From positions 1,273,342 through 1,337,341 of the forward strand of contig JANBVO010000005.1 of assembly GCA_030052745.1 (NCBI GenBank): a stretch of 64,000 nt of DNA. The letters are read 5' to 3'. Positions 1 through 11,715 of the stretch are shown here, one piece after another (positions within the stretch are counted from its first letter, which is position 1; each line of letters begins with the position of its first letter). The stretch is from Pleurostoma richardsiae. Its lineage: Eukaryota; Ascomycota; Sordariomycetes; Calosphaeriales; Pleurostomataceae. The notes under the pieces are model-generated. The model searched no databases and was not told the DNA's origin. It saw nothing but the letters and a program-made list of their open reading frames with translations. The translations under genes and the position numbers were made by a program.

Positions 1-623
1 GCATCGTGCCTCCGGTCCGTCCAATGCCCATCGTGCCCACACGCATGCGAAGATGCATCTCGTCTCTCGAATGAGATAATTTCTATCGGCTCACGCGAGA
101 TGTCTTGCGACTAAGGCATCCTTCTGCCCTGCAGGCCACCCGGGTGGACGGCCGTTGGCATCTTATAGCCCCGTCCCGCATGCTCCGTTCCCATGCGATA
201 GTCCTGCCAGCCTAGGGGGGCGTACCTACCTAGCTACTATATACGATGCCCACGAGAGGTGACGATCCGAGAGGCATGTGTACGATAAGTGCGGGTGGGA
301 TTCTCGGCTCGAGCAAGCGGACGAAAGCTTAAAAACGTCTCTGCATCCCTCGGACAATCCCTCACTGGTCTATGCGCCCCCTCTTTCTCTATTCTTCTTC
401 TTTCCTTCCTAGTTGTCTGTAGTCTGTCTTCTGCCCATCGCCACCTTTAGCTCGCGCTTCTCGCTTCTGAAGGTTGGGCCCCGACGACTTGACGCCCAAA
501 CTACCATTTTAATCCCTCGCACCCCCCATTTCCGCTGCAAACCACGGAAATAGCACACACCGAGGAAATAAGGAGGAACGAACCATCTTACACCGAGTTT
601 CCGCGGCACCGCCACAGCATTGA
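1..623. other. Intergenic/5' leader, left edge
   Basis: No coding frame is supported. A CT-rich tract at about 375-425 is the kind of sequence found just upstream of fungal transcription starts and probably belongs to the promoter of the membrane-protein gene to the right. Confidence 0.4.
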
Positions 624-1076
624 ATGTATATACCATCACCGCCCCGTATCCTCGCCGAACTTCCCACCGTCCCGGCCCCGGCTCCGTGGGTCCGCCCCGC
701 CTCCGATGCGGGCCCACAACCGGAACGCCATGCCGGCGCGGGCTGCGCACTCGATGTCCTCGCCTGGATCACCCACCATCTAAACGCGCTCGCTCGCTCA
801 GTGTCTCCGTCCGAGCGCTATCAACCTGAACTGCGGAAGCGCGACAGCGCGCACAAGACAAACGTCACCATCGGCATCATCGTCGCCGTGCTGCTGGCCG
901 TCTTCTTCGCCGGGATATTCGCCTTCATGTGGTACTTTCGGCGTTCTGTCCGTTTTCGCAATCGAAGCAGGCATCGCCATAAGCATCGGAAATCCACCAG
1001 CAGCTCGAAGAGCTCGTCCGACGCCGGGGCCGCGGCTGCTCCTGCCCCTCCCCCTGCTGACGCCGCGCCTTCGTAG
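624..1076 (+). CDS. Small single-pass membrane protein, unrecognised
   Basis: A 150-residue intronless frame. Residues about 77-101 form one hydrophobic segment (VTIGIIVAVLLAVFFAGIFA) followed directly by a very basic tail rich in Arg, His and Lys, then Ser/Ala/Pro-rich sequence to the C-terminus. This order (short acidic/basic flank, one membrane span, positive cytoplasmic anchor) suggests a type I or signal-anchor topology with the basic tail in the cytoplasm. The N-terminal 60 residues are low-complexity and proline-rich, so the start is uncertain; a start at about codon 60 or an upstream exon is possible. Upstream lies a pyrimidine-rich stretch (about 375-425) typical of a fungal promoter or 5' leader. 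No enzyme or transporter motif is visible and I do not assign a function. Confidence 0.55.
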   Translation: MYIPSPPRILAELPTVPAPAPWVRPASDAGPQPERHAGAGCALDVLAWITHHLNALARSVSPSERYQPELRKRDSAHKTNVTIGIIVAVLLAVFFAGIFAFMWYFRRSVRFRNRSRHRHKHRKSTSSSKSSSDAGAAAAPAPPPADAAPS

Positions 1077-3995
1077 TCTTGGGCTTCCTCCTTCTCTCTA
1101 CCTCGGACGTGGTGAGAGTTGGGCTCTGCATGGAATCTTTCGGATCATGCTTGTTAGGGACAGAATGTCTTCGGTCTAGAACTACGGCTAGAGTACAGGG
1201 CACAGAATGGGATGGCCCGATTATGGCTATTCATGAACACTGGTATGTTTATAGTCTTACTGACGGCTTTTCAAGATCGAGACTTGGATTGCTGACCATA
1301 GTTGCGGCGCCAGCAGCACAGCGTGGATTTGAAAAAAGGGGTTCTACCGGAAAAGAGGTGGGCTGGGGACCAGGAGCATATTTGGAACCGTTGCCATCGG
1401 TGCGGAAGGACTGGAGTTTTGAGCGAGTTTTTGCTTTCCTGTATCATGGGTTATGGCGAGGCGTACTTAAAAACTTTTGCGTCTTCTCTTGGGAGTTTGT
1501 CCAACATGTGAGAAACACAGGCTCATGGGATCCTCTATGAAAGGGGCTGGAAACTACGGTCGTTTCGGATAGTCCGAAATTGTGTTCTATGGACTCGTGC
1601 TAATTACTGCGACTTTTTTTCTCTTCTCTGTTGAATTTGCAATAATGATATTTCTCTCGATATTAACACAGGTATGGGTCGATGTTGTTGCACATCTCCT
1701 CCTTCACGCTTCCACCTTGTGCTGCCGCAGATGTTTTCCCGCACAGCGCTTCCCCGGTGTCTCAGAACGAAGTAGCCTGATATGTTTCGAAAACTGGACC
1801 ACATCCTTCCAATCAATTTCGCTACCACTGACCAGATCACAACAAGACGGACTCCTGGCTAGCTGCATATGCTTGCATCATACTGCTTGACTCAGCTCTC
1901 TCCTCAGGCAGCAAGTAGGAAAACTATCGATATCTTGCTGCCCAACCGGAACACTGCGTTATCCGTATCGTTCCTCAGCTGTAACCGGGCCAGTTACTGT
2001 CCAACCATGCCTCTTCCGAAGGAGCTCGCCTTGTTTCTTCAATACATCTGGCGCTGGTCCATACGTCTGGGCACGTGTAGCGTGTAACAAAGACCTCTAC
2101 TTCCGATTTCATCTCCGGGTTACAGCCATATGCAGCCGGGATTCCGACCTCTCTCCTTATCTATGGCCCCCTTTCCTACACCGCAAGCCTCACCTCTCCC
2201 CCGATAACGATATTCCTAGAGCTTCATGTATCACAATAGTCACGAATTGTACTCGAAGGCCTCGTTTAAGGCGCTACATCTCTGTCGCGGCTATCTCCGT
2301 CCTGTATGTTCTACCGCTGCTATGGTGACTGCGCGCACAGGCTTGCGGTCTTTTCCCCAGTCGGCCCCAGCGCCTGCAATCATTCATACCATCCCCGGCC
2401 TCAGCTTCCTCCTTTGTATATACTCTGCCGCCTTCCGTCATCAATAAGACAGGGCAGGGCTCCAATACGAGTGGCAGCGGTGGTTGTATGCAGAGTGGTG
2501 CGGGTGGGGGCAGAAGAAGGACAGCAGGGGCAACGGGCTGTCCCGCGGCTGGCTCGGCAAAGGTCTGCCGGTGGTCTAGCTCGGATAGACCTTGATGTGG
2601 AGGTCCGAGTCGGGTTGACGCTTTCACACCCTGTCCACTCCTTCTACGAAGAGGAGGAGACGGAGACTCCGGCATGCAGCAAGAGAGGACCAGGGTGAGA
2701 ATGCAGAACACATGTGGCCGGTCGTGATTGACCTCGGGCTTTTTCTCGCCGAGAGAAACGAGGAGTGAATCTAAATCTGGGAAGTGCATCTTGGGTTGGT
2801 AGGGTATTGCAAGGTGAGGTGGCAGTCGACCTAACCGGGCTATGGTCGAGCACACATACTCCACGTCTCTAACGCAAAATAACAGCAAGATCCGTGACCA
2901 GTTATTATACTACTCAGAGACAAAACTCAAGCTTAGGAAAGCTCATTTCCGTTCCTGGGACCGAGCTACCTCAGCCCTATGCTGAGGGAAACTGTGCTCA
3001 GGCTGAGTTAGGATGAGCTTGGTTGAGCGGTCTGACCGGACCCAGCCCAGGGATCACAACCCATATCAAGACCCTAATCTGGGCCATGTCCCCCGTTTCA
3101 AGCTATGGCCGGAATATCCTTCCGCAGGGTATCAGAAGCTGAAGAAATCGGATCTATCGGTGTCTTGTCAAGCAATGTGAACTAGACCATCATGTAACAT
3201 GACGCAAAATATCGATATCTATTATAAGATAGAGTAGATGAAACTTACGTTGCAACCATAATTTTTCCTCCGGCTGTGCTGTTACAGCCATTGAGAAGCA
3301 CGAACGATGGTATTTATGCCCATCGAGCAAGCACGGTTATCATGTCTAAGAGAACGAAGTAGGTAGTTGTCATCTTAGACTTACATGCGAATTTATAATG
3401 TGGTTCAAGTAGATCATCGACTGCGAAAGACAGGTACTCAGTGACGAGGATGTGTCCGGGTTAATATCAAGTAGGTGACGGCATAGTCGGCCAAGTGAGC
3501 CTCGTCGTCTGCAAGGATGAGCAGCCTACACAGATCTACCTATGTCTTTAAAAGAGGAGCTCAAGGAGCCTGCGCCATAAATTCCTCATATGTCAAGCCG
3601 AGGTACTGTGCCCTGTATAAGTGACCAAGCTCCTCTACAACTTCACGCGATTCCTGTAGACTAAGGTACGGAGGTGTATGTGTTTCAGTCAGTAATTTGA
3701 CAGAGGGGGAGAAATATGGCTAGTGTAATGCTGGCCTTACCGGACTCGTCAAGCTGGCGTCTTTGTAGAGTCTTTCGGCCTGTATTCAGGAGTCTCACCA
3801 GTAGAGATCGCAACGGGCGTGCGGTCTAGGAACCTAAATAGCCGAGGCCCATATCTAGTAGCCGACTCGTTAACTTGCTTGCCCAAACGGCTGCACCCTG
3901 GCCCCACTTACAGAACATAGACATATTAACCGTAGCGACCATTATTGATGCCATGATGCTAAGATTTGCGAGATTTGGGTAGGAAGTCCATAAGG
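1077..3995. other. Gene-poor stretch of 2.9 kb
   Basis: Only short open frames without family resemblance or credible splice partners occur here. The longest (minus strand, 2274-2888) is proline- and charge-patchy with no recognisable domain. The last 160 bases (3838-3995) are the promoter of the CitE-type lyase and contain two AGCCGA hexamers at 3840 and 3860. Confidence 0.5.
3840..3865. promoter_or_regulatory. Paired AGCCGA hexamers upstream of the CitE-type lyase
   Basis: Two copies of AGCCGA in the same orientation (3840-3845 and 3860-3865) lie 130-155 bases before the lyase start codon. They are exactly 20 bases apart, about two helical turns. The same hexamer recurs upstream of other genes of the cluster. 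That it binds the cluster's Zn2Cys6 regulator is inference. Confidence 0.4.
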
Positions 3996-5214
3996 ATGGC
4001 TCAATCACCTGTCTTTCTCCGCCGAGGTATGCTGTATGGTAATAACCAATCCAAACCAACTGCTCAGAGTGAAGTGCGAGAGAGGACAAACTCGAAACTG
4101 ACGAGACGATCGCACAGTCCCGGGATCATCGCAGAAGATGCTCGCAAAGTCCCGTGCACTGGCTGTCGACTCTGTCATATATGACCTCGAGGACTCGGTG
4201 GCTCCCGATGCTAAGGCGACTGCGCGAGAGCTCGTCACAAAGTGCATCGCACATGAGTCGATGAGTGCAACGGCCCCTGGCAGAGGTCCAAGGGAGGTGT
4301 CGGTTCGTATCAATGCCGTCGAGACAGGACTTGCGCTGCAGGATCTCATGCATGTGGTATGTGGTTTTCCACTCCTTTATACACGCACCCAGCATTCCCT
4401 TTGCGGTGTCTCAGCCAGTCTAGGCCCATCAACTCTCTGAAGTGTTTTTAGGGGGTGCCTAGCTAGCTAACGGCAGAAAACGAAGATCCAGAGAACCAGG
4501 GACAACCTGGATACTATTGTCGTGCCCAAGGTACACAGTCCGGCAGACCTCCACTTCGTCGCAGATGTGATCCGTCATTTTGCCCCCGGGAGGGTCCCCG
4601 CAGCAGGCCCCAGCGGCTCGTCGCCGGCCCCCGGCGGTACTTACCGCCCGCTGCACATCCTAGGCCTCATCGAGTCCGCCCGAGGACTCGCGAACCTCCA
4701 CGAGATCTGCCGCGCCGGCCGCCCCATTGGCCTGACGGGGCTGGGCTTCGCGGCCGAGGACTTCGCCTCGGACCTCTCGCTTTCGCGCCTGCCGGACCGC
4801 CGAGAGCTGCTCTTCGCGCGGTCCGCGATCGTGACGGCGTGCCGGGCCCACGACGTACCCACGGCCATCGACATGGTCTCCGTCGGCTTTCGCGGTGCCG
4901 CCGGCGGCAGCAGCAGCGAGCTAGAGGTGGAGAGCCGCGAGGGCCGTGCGCTAGGCTTTACGGGTAAGCAGGCCATCCATCCGTCGCAAGTCGAGGTGAT
5001 ACAGCCGGCATTTGCGCCATCGGAGAGCGAGGTCGAGTGGGCTATGAGGGTGGAGGTCAGGGACGCGAAGGCGAGGAGGGACGGGAAGGGCGCGTGGAGC
5101 CTAGATGGCAAGATGGTGGACACACCGGTGGTGAAGAGGGCGATGGCCCTGCTTGAGAAGGCGGCACTTTGTGGGATTGATGTGGAGGGATATCGCCAGA
5201 AGTGCAAAGATTGA
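3996..5214 (+). CDS. CitE-type (HpcH/HpaI aldolase family) lyase, probable citramalyl-CoA lyase
   Basis: Exons 3996-4038, 4118-4356 and 4477-5214 give 339 residues. Splicing restores the family N-terminus YVPGSSQKMLAKSR across intron 1. Visible landmarks: DLEDSV at about 37-42, the substrate-binding VRIN stretch, a metal-ligand Glu in LGLIESARG (about 160), Glu/Asp in LGFAAEDFASDL (about 188) and GKQAIHPSQ near the C-terminus. These are the Mg2+/acyl-CoA-binding features of CitE/CLYBL-like lyases, which cleave citramalyl-CoA to pyruvate and acetyl-CoA (related enzymes act on malyl-CoA or beta-methylmalyl-CoA). It lies 96 bases from the convergent MaoC-type hydratase, whose product would be its substrate. 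The start at 3996 gives no obvious mitochondrial presequence. The family call is firm; the substrate comes from the neighbourhood. Confidence 0.88.
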
Positions 5215-5310
5215 AAAGAGAAAGGCCTAGGGTAAGGTGAGCTCATTATCTCGACCTGGGGCGTTCACGACAATGTACATACCTAGTTTTTCATCTAATG
5301 CTAAACTTAC

Positions 5311-6526
5311 TTATGATGACGCGCTCGCTAACACCTCGCTCTTCATGCAAGTAGCACCCCTTTTCATAGCCAGGATCTCAAAGGCCCTCCCATCCTGACC
5401 ATCCTGCACACCTGCAGTCTCAATTGAGTACGACTCGCCAGCATATATCGGAGCCATAGCCCTGTACGTGATCTGACTGGGCTGCTGCGTCCCTTGGCCG
5501 TGCACATCACGCCAATAATCCAAGATACTGATGAGATTGAGCGGACCGTGGACGACGAGACCAGGATGGCCTTCAACTTCAGCCGTCCAGCCCTCGTTAT
5601 AGTGGATTTTATGTCCGTTGAAAGTCAAGGCCGAAAACCGGAACAGGCCTACTGGGGACCAGCGCAGCTGCCGCACCGGAAATTCTGCTGACTTTGTGAG
5701 CTTGGAAGCCGAATGTGACCGTGATAGAGCAGCGTGACAAACTCACCGGCTTCTTGAGTGCTCTCATCCTTAATTGTTGACGCCCCGTGAACGTCCAGAA
5801 ACGATGCGGCTTGCTTCCTCTTCTTCTCGCCCGCCGAATCATCATGTGGTGTGGCAGTAACTTCAGGCCGGAACACCCATGATCTCAAGACGCGTATTTT
5901 AGTATGGGGCATCCGGAGTCATAGTCAGATAGGCGCCTCATACGGCGGCTTTGGGGCACTAACCTCTTGTCCACGACCGCAAGTCCCTTCGGGCCCCAAA
6001 ACTCCTTCTGCACCTCAACCAGGACCATCTCACCCGCGCTGCGGCTCGTCTTCGGCGTCGCGCTCAGCAGCACAGTCCGCTCCTCGACCTCCTCGCCCAC
6101 GCGCAGCGGGGCGTGGGCGTTCCACCGCATCTGTCCGCCGGCCCACATGCGCCGCGTGAACGGCGACGGGGCGTTGAACGTCTTGTCTGTGCCGTCCCGT
6201 CCCAGCTCACTCTCCACGCCGCCGGGCGTGAAGTACACGAGGTGGTAGCCAGGAGGGACCGGGGTGCCCGCGCTTGGCGGGTCAACGGACACGTCCTGGC
6301 CGGCGGGATGAATGTGTTTGCGGCCGAGGCTCAGGCTGAGTTTCTGCAGCTGGTTCGCGTCAAGCACCTGCCGCCGGGTGACAGTTGTGCCGGAGAAGTC
6401 CTCAAGGAGCCGCTGCGCGGCGTCGGCAGCAGTGGTTATGATTGCACTACTCAGCCGTCGAACGTTTCTGCGGGCTTCGATTTGGCTGGAAACGCGTAGC
6501 GCAGGAAGGAGTAAGTGAACTGACAT
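5311..6526 (-). CDS. MaoC/HTD2-type hydratase, probable itaconyl/mesaconyl-CoA hydratase
   Basis: Exons (minus strand) 6526-5964, 5883-5747 and 5684-5311 give 357 residues. The N-terminal half is an FAS1-type dehydratase-like hot-dog domain (GYHLVYF, then RRMWAGGQ). The C-terminal half is the second hot-dog with FNGHKIHYNEGW and HPGLVVHGPL, the signature of fungal HTD2/mesaconyl-C4-CoA-hydratase-like proteins. The first 35 residues are Arg/Ser-rich without acids, resembling a mitochondrial presequence. Known relatives hydrate mesaconyl-C4-CoA or itaconyl-CoA to citramalyl-CoA, or act as 3-hydroxyacyl-thioester dehydratase in mitochondrial fatty-acid synthesis. Because it sits beside a CitE lyase and near a CoA-transferase, I favour the citramalyl-CoA-forming role. 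A housekeeping HTD2 role cannot be excluded from sequence alone. Confidence 0.85.
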
Positions 6527-6902
6527 TGCGAGGGAAGGCGGTGGTGGTTCAGTCGCTCAGTGCTAAGCTGGAAAGTGATTATTGGTATGTGCTCGGGGCT
6601 GGTCTCAGAGATGGATATCCCACTCCAGTGAGACAGTGAGACAGTCGAGGTGAATTGGTCAGAGCAACAAGACTGTGGATGAGCTCATCAATCGTCTCAG
6701 TGAGTGAATCAATCTTCTCGTTGTTAGCTCGGGTCACAAGAGGGCAGCCCGGACGCCGCCGCGGCTCGGCGTTTTGACTCTGACAAGTCGCCGACTAATT
6801 AGTTCACAGCCGAGGCTTGATCAAGCATGTCAGCGTCACACTCATCACCTGACCCCGCAAACTGTGCACAAGTTTGGAGGGACCCGGCGGCGCAGATCGG
6901 GT
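6527..6902. other. Intergenic, hydratase promoter
   Basis: Holds the upstream region of the hydratase and the 3' end of the regulator gene. One AGCCGA hexamer lies at 6808-6813. A GC-rich patch at about 6750-6775 carries further GCCG/CGGC triplets. No frame is supported. Confidence 0.4.
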
Positions 6903-9423
6903 TTACAGCGACCTTTCTAGGAGGTTTAGTCCCTCGACCTGCATCGGGTCATCCTGGAGCTGCGGGTCGAGGAAGAGACCGAGATCGTGGAGCGAATCAT
7001 CGCCCTCCCAATGGCTGCTGAGAATATCAAAGTACTGGTCTTCAAACGCCTCGGTGGTCTTTCGAGTGGGGCCTTGCTCTGTGGACTCGGGCACGCTCTG
7101 GCTGGTGAAGAGCCCGAGGTTTTGGTCCGAGGTAGTGGTGCTGCCGTTCGGATGGTGAGCCCTGTGTGCTTCGTCCTGTCCTCCGGCTTCTCCCTGGCTT
7201 CCGTGGAGTCTCTTGGCGATCGCCTCGTCGAGATACTGCAGAAAGAGGTCAAGCACCCTGTTGTTTATCCGCCAGTACTTTTGGATGTCCTTTAGGGCCA
7301 GCAAGCACATCTGTGCTTTATGTTCTGCAATTCGTCTGGGTATGCCCACAGACCTCCGGATTGAGATGGCGTGGATACACAAAGCCGCAAAGAGACTCGT
7401 AATCCTGCCAGATTGAAATAATGAGTTCCACAGAGCGGAGATCAGAGGGGGCTCCAATAGGAGTAGGGAGCCTTACAAGTGCATCTGCCCATATCGCAAG
7501 CTCCCATATGTCAACATATCTTCGGCAATCCTGCTGATGCGGCTTGCAGCTGTCAGGGCGATCTGCTTCGCCCCGTCGTCGTTGCTGTGCAGGAAAGCGG
7601 GCCGATGTATGAGAATGCGAAGATGGCTAGTTCGCAATGTCAGCCTCTTTCATACCATGGGATTGAGCACATGCGCTTCGCTACTCACTTGTATGCTACT
7701 TGTAAGAGACAGGACCATATCGAGGCTGTACCGTCTTCGAAGCTGTCTTTCATATTGGCTGGCAAGCTATGCTCCCATGCCTTTACGGCCGCATCAAGGG
7801 TATAAACTGCTTCTGGCGTAGATGGCGGGCGACGGGGCACAAAGTGCAGGTCAATGACCTTGCCGACTGGGACAACAGTAAGTTTTCCGGGTCAGGAAGT
7901 CTGACAATGCACCTGGAGAACTCACGTAGTCGGGCCATCTCCACCATTTTGATGGCGTAGGTTACATGCTCGGGGCCATATCTCCCCAAGGACATGCCAC
8001 CAAGATCTTCCTCGTCGGACTCGAGATCGGTGGCGGTCAGCAGTTCAATGTCACAGTCGTCGTCCCGGATGCGACTGGGCAGGCCTAGCGACGCAGCAGA
8101 CTGGCGCTCACGAACCTAATCGAAGTCAGCAGGAGTCAGGAATAGGTCAGACTTGTGGGTATAGTACGTATATCGACCACCATATCCGGCGCCTTAAGCG
8201 AGCCATTTGAGGATTACGGGTGGTCAACCGGGTGCTAAGTGAAGTCGACAGTGGTGAGTACCGGTTCGACGCGTGACAACATCAAGTTAAAGATGGAGAA
8301 AGGCGCAGCTTACGACCTGTGCAGACCAGAGGACTCTGCAAATGTGATGACCACGCCAAGCCAGTACCTAACGTCTCTAACGTCGAATTTGTCTCCCCTC
8401 CAGAAGCTCATCAGGAAGAGCGACTGGATGAGAGTGATCTCGTCCTTCTCCCAGTCAGCATGGAACAATAGCCTCGCACGAGTGTACAGCAGAGACTTGG
8501 CCTCAGAGCGGTCCCTGAAGCCCATGGCCAGGATAGTGGCATCGTCACAATAAGTGGCACCGATGAACAGCATAGCCTGAAGCAGCAGCCGGGAGATGTC
8601 CATGGAGGGCAGTCTCCGCGCGATGTCCGCGCGGTCCAGCACCGGGAAACAGGGATGGAACCACGTGAAGTAGGCCTGAAGGGCAGGCAGGCAGCTCTTG
8701 AGGTCTGGGACGGTCAGCGCGCCCTCGTCGCGTAGGTAGCGAGCCGTGCCGGCGCTAAGATGGGAGATGCTGACGGCTGGGGAGGCACCGTCATCCACCT
8801 GGGACTGCGGCGTGCCGCCTGTGAGAGGGAACAGCAGCCGGCCTCTCTGCTCACTGCTGCCGCCCGCAGGGGCCATCGGATCTTCCTCTCCCGTCTGTGC
8901 GCCGGCGCCCTGCACGAGCGTCAGGAAGTTGGACTCCCCGAAGAAGACCGTGCCGGCGGAGGCAGAGGTGGATGACGGTGCAGGCGTGGCCGCCTGTCGC
9001 TGCTGCATTAGGCGCGAAGAAGCCTGACGAGTCTGCATCACCAGGCCGGCGGGTTGACCGGCCCTGTTGCTGTCGATATCTCCGGGCGAAGCCGCATGAA
9101 TGGACGGCGACGGCGGAGACGTAACAGTCTCGGTGCCGGGACTTGCTGAGATTGAGGACTCTTCAGCAGCTGCTTGTTGCTGCCGAGGCTTGCGATGATA
9201 TCTGGCATCTTCAGGTCAGTGTGCATTGTCCTATCGTGCGGCATCAACTAGGAATGCTTGCTCACCTTCCTCTGCGCGAGGGCAGCACCTCGCAAGTAGC
9301 GCCGGAGGCCCGGCAGTTGGAGCAAGGGTGGAGCTCAGTGACATCGCAGCGAACTCGGCGCGAGTTGCACACACGGCAAGCATGTTTCGCTCGGGGCCTC
9401 CTACTCGAGTCCGGCGTCGACAT
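6903..9423 (-). CDS. Zn2Cys6 fungal-specific transcription factor, probable cluster regulator
   Basis: Seven exons (minus strand): 9423-9266, 9201-8314, 8234-8168, 8115-7926, 7866-7689, 7626-7477 and 7404-6903, giving 710 residues. The start ATG directly precedes a basic stretch and the zinc cluster: Cys at about 16, 19, 26, 34, 37 and 44 (CX2CX6CX7CX2CX6C). A low-complexity linker follows, then the fungal-specific regulatory domain with landmarks YFTWFHPCFPVLDR, GLHRS, RLRRRIWWSIYVRER and HLRILIHRPAF. The C-terminal 50 residues are acidic and Asp/Leu-rich, a plausible activation region. Proteins of this type bind CGG-containing sites, often as dimers. Its position between the hydratase and esterase genes makes it the natural pathway-specific regulator. 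The exon joins were chosen by phase and by family pattern and are consistent throughout. Confidence 0.88.
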
Positions 9424-9780
9424 AATTACCTTTCCTTCCTTCAGCTGGGAGGATGTGCCATATTGTCATGGAAGCAGAGACAACGGTGCGAGAGAAGCGA
9501 TCACTTTGTTAGGACTAGTCGTCTCACAGCGTTGCGGGGTAACTAGGTAGGTACCTAACTAAGAAGAGATCTAACGGATACAATAGTCAAAGGCCCTTCC
9601 ACTGTCTTCAGATCTTATACTAATAACTTTATCTGTTATTTGGTGTATTTATATATAGTGATAAAGCCCAAGTCGATAACCCCAGAAGGCAAATCTAGGC
9701 GAATTCATCGAGTCTACCTACAGCAAATGTGTAATAGCTCCCAACGAGGGAGCTTGCATTGCAGAATGATTTGGTTTGTT
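9424..9780. other. Intergenic between regulator and esterase
   Basis: The upstream region of the transcription-factor gene and the 3' end of the esterase gene. I see no AGCCGA hexamer here, unlike the promoters of the structural genes. A palindromic-looking TAGGTAGGTACCTAACTA patch lies at about 9545-9561. Confidence 0.4.
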
Positions 9781-11715
9781 CTAGTAGTACATCTGAGTCT
9801 CCATGATACTGTTCAGATATCGAGTTTGCGCCAGTCGGTAATCGTCGAGCTCAAGATACGTCGTGCTCGTGCCAACGGTCCCGTTAGAATTAAATACAAA
9901 ATTGGTGCCAACGCCATCCGAGTTGGTGGTATTCCAAGCTTGCCAGTTCGGCACACCACAGGCTGTAATTATGCACCAAAGATATCAGCTGTGCTTCAGT
10001 TGAAACTGGATCGGCAGGCGCGTTAAGGTGATCATACCTTTATGATGGTTTGGATTCAAATCCGATACGAAAGATGCCCAGACCCGGCTCATTAACGCTG
10101 ACGTGGACCGTAGCTCATCGTTATACCCAGAACCATCGACGTTATTGAACACGAAAGCCAGCTCAACAGCATGACTCGACCCTATGGCAGCAGGCTGACC
10201 TAGAGGAAGCAAGTTGATGCGTGTAGAGTAGGCCGTACCGCCGGCTGCAGCCCAAGTATCAAGAACCTTGCGCCGTGACGCTGTCTCGACAGCGTCGGTG
10301 TGAAAGGCAACCTCACGCTTCCATTGCTTGCCGTAGATTGACTCACTCTCGGGCGTTGGCTCATACCCAGCCGGCAAGCCCACCGCGTTGACGTCTGGAT
10401 ATAGAATTTCGATGATGTTAATCGTAGCATTATCTGGACCGCCGGCAGCCACAAATGCCCGGAAGTCCTCGTCTGAGTTGACTGGTCCACTGAAGCCGAA
10501 GACGGTTGCCTCGTCTGTATTGGTCGAGTACAGAATCGGTACGTTAACAAAATGACCCTTATCCAGCGAGTCCGTTGGGCCGTCTTTCAAGATGTCCCCG
10601 TCAACCTGCGTCAGCCAGGGCCCCAATCCTGTCCCGCTGAACACAGGCGTATGGCTGACGTTCAGGGCTGCAGAGAGAGCCTCGATATTCAGAGCGCGTA
10701 AACACTCCAGTGGGGTGGTATCAGCTGGCAAACCAGTCTTGTTCGAGCAGCCGGTCGTCTCGGTGAGATTACGGTAGAGATCCGCAGTGTACGCTACCGG
10801 GTCCTTGATATTGTAGGGCCACTTCTCTACCATGCTGCCGCTCTCCATGATGGCAGCGCGGAATAAGTTGTCATCCCGCCCTCCGTAAGCAATTAGGTGC
10901 TTGCCGACCGACAGCGCCCCTGAACTCTCGCCCCAGATCGTTACCCGTGAAGAGTCGCCACCAAAGAACTTGATATTCTCCTGGATCCACTGTAACGCAA
11001 GACGTTGGTCTCGAAGGCCATTATTTGCGCTGCCGTTGGTCAGGATGTCAGACGAGTTGCCCCATAAGAAACCGAAGGCAGTCAGCCGATAGTTGATTGA
11101 GACTGCAATGAGGGGCTTCCCCGTCTTTGTCGCTTGCGTGACGAAGTTGCTCAAGTTGGTTGCAGCAGAGCTGCCGCTATAGAGTCCACCACTACGCAAA
11201 ATAGTCAATTGTCAAAGGCTGTCCGGAGGGGGGAAGCAGATAGTCGCTTCCGGGAACATCTGGACCACTTACCCGTGAATCCAGACCGCAACTGGCAAGC
11301 TCTGATTATGCATCTCACTTGGGCGTACGACATTCAGTGTCAGGCAGTCCTCGGACATAGGAAACCCAGGGGGCGTCTTGAAACTCGCGTTAATATCTGC
11401 CACCTTTTCGGATAATCCAGAAAATACACATACGACGTATTGCATGCAGACATCAGAGTAAGCCACTGCAGGTTTGACGCCATTCCAGGTAACGTTCAGG
11501 CTTTGCGGCGCCCTGAAGCGGAGAATTCCCTCTGGTGGTTGCGCATATGGCATGCCCAAAAAGACATCCTGGCCGTACGCTGGAAGGTTATAGCCTTCAT
11601 ACGTGCCGTTCAAAACTTGCACGACAGGGCCTGCGACAACTTGAGACACCAGGCCAGCCAATACAATAAGGGTGAGTATCGTCATGGCTAGGGCTGAAAT
11701 GTATGACGACGTCAC
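9781..11715 (-). CDS. Secreted type-B carboxylesterase/lipase
   Basis: Exons (minus strand) 11715-11273, 11191-10038 and 9962-9781 give 592 residues. A hydrophobic signal sequence (LAMTILTLIVLAGLVSQVVA) opens the protein. It is followed by the type-B esterase order: GMPYAQPP, EDCLTLNV, the oxyanion-hole WIHGGGL (spanning intron 1), the nucleophile elbow WGESSGA at about 237, the acid in NTDEAT and the His in GSSHAVELAFVF. All three catalytic residues are present, so it should be active. The usual elbow is GESAG; Ser replaces Ala here. Many N-X-S/T sites fit secretion. Within this cluster it could free organic acids from esters outside the cell, which is inference; fungal genomes have many such esterases of unknown substrate. 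Confidence 0.9.

Noticed and set aside
2274-2888. 204-codon minus-strand open frame
   Set aside because: Composition is erratic and no domain, splice partner or conserved-looking block is present; likely chance.
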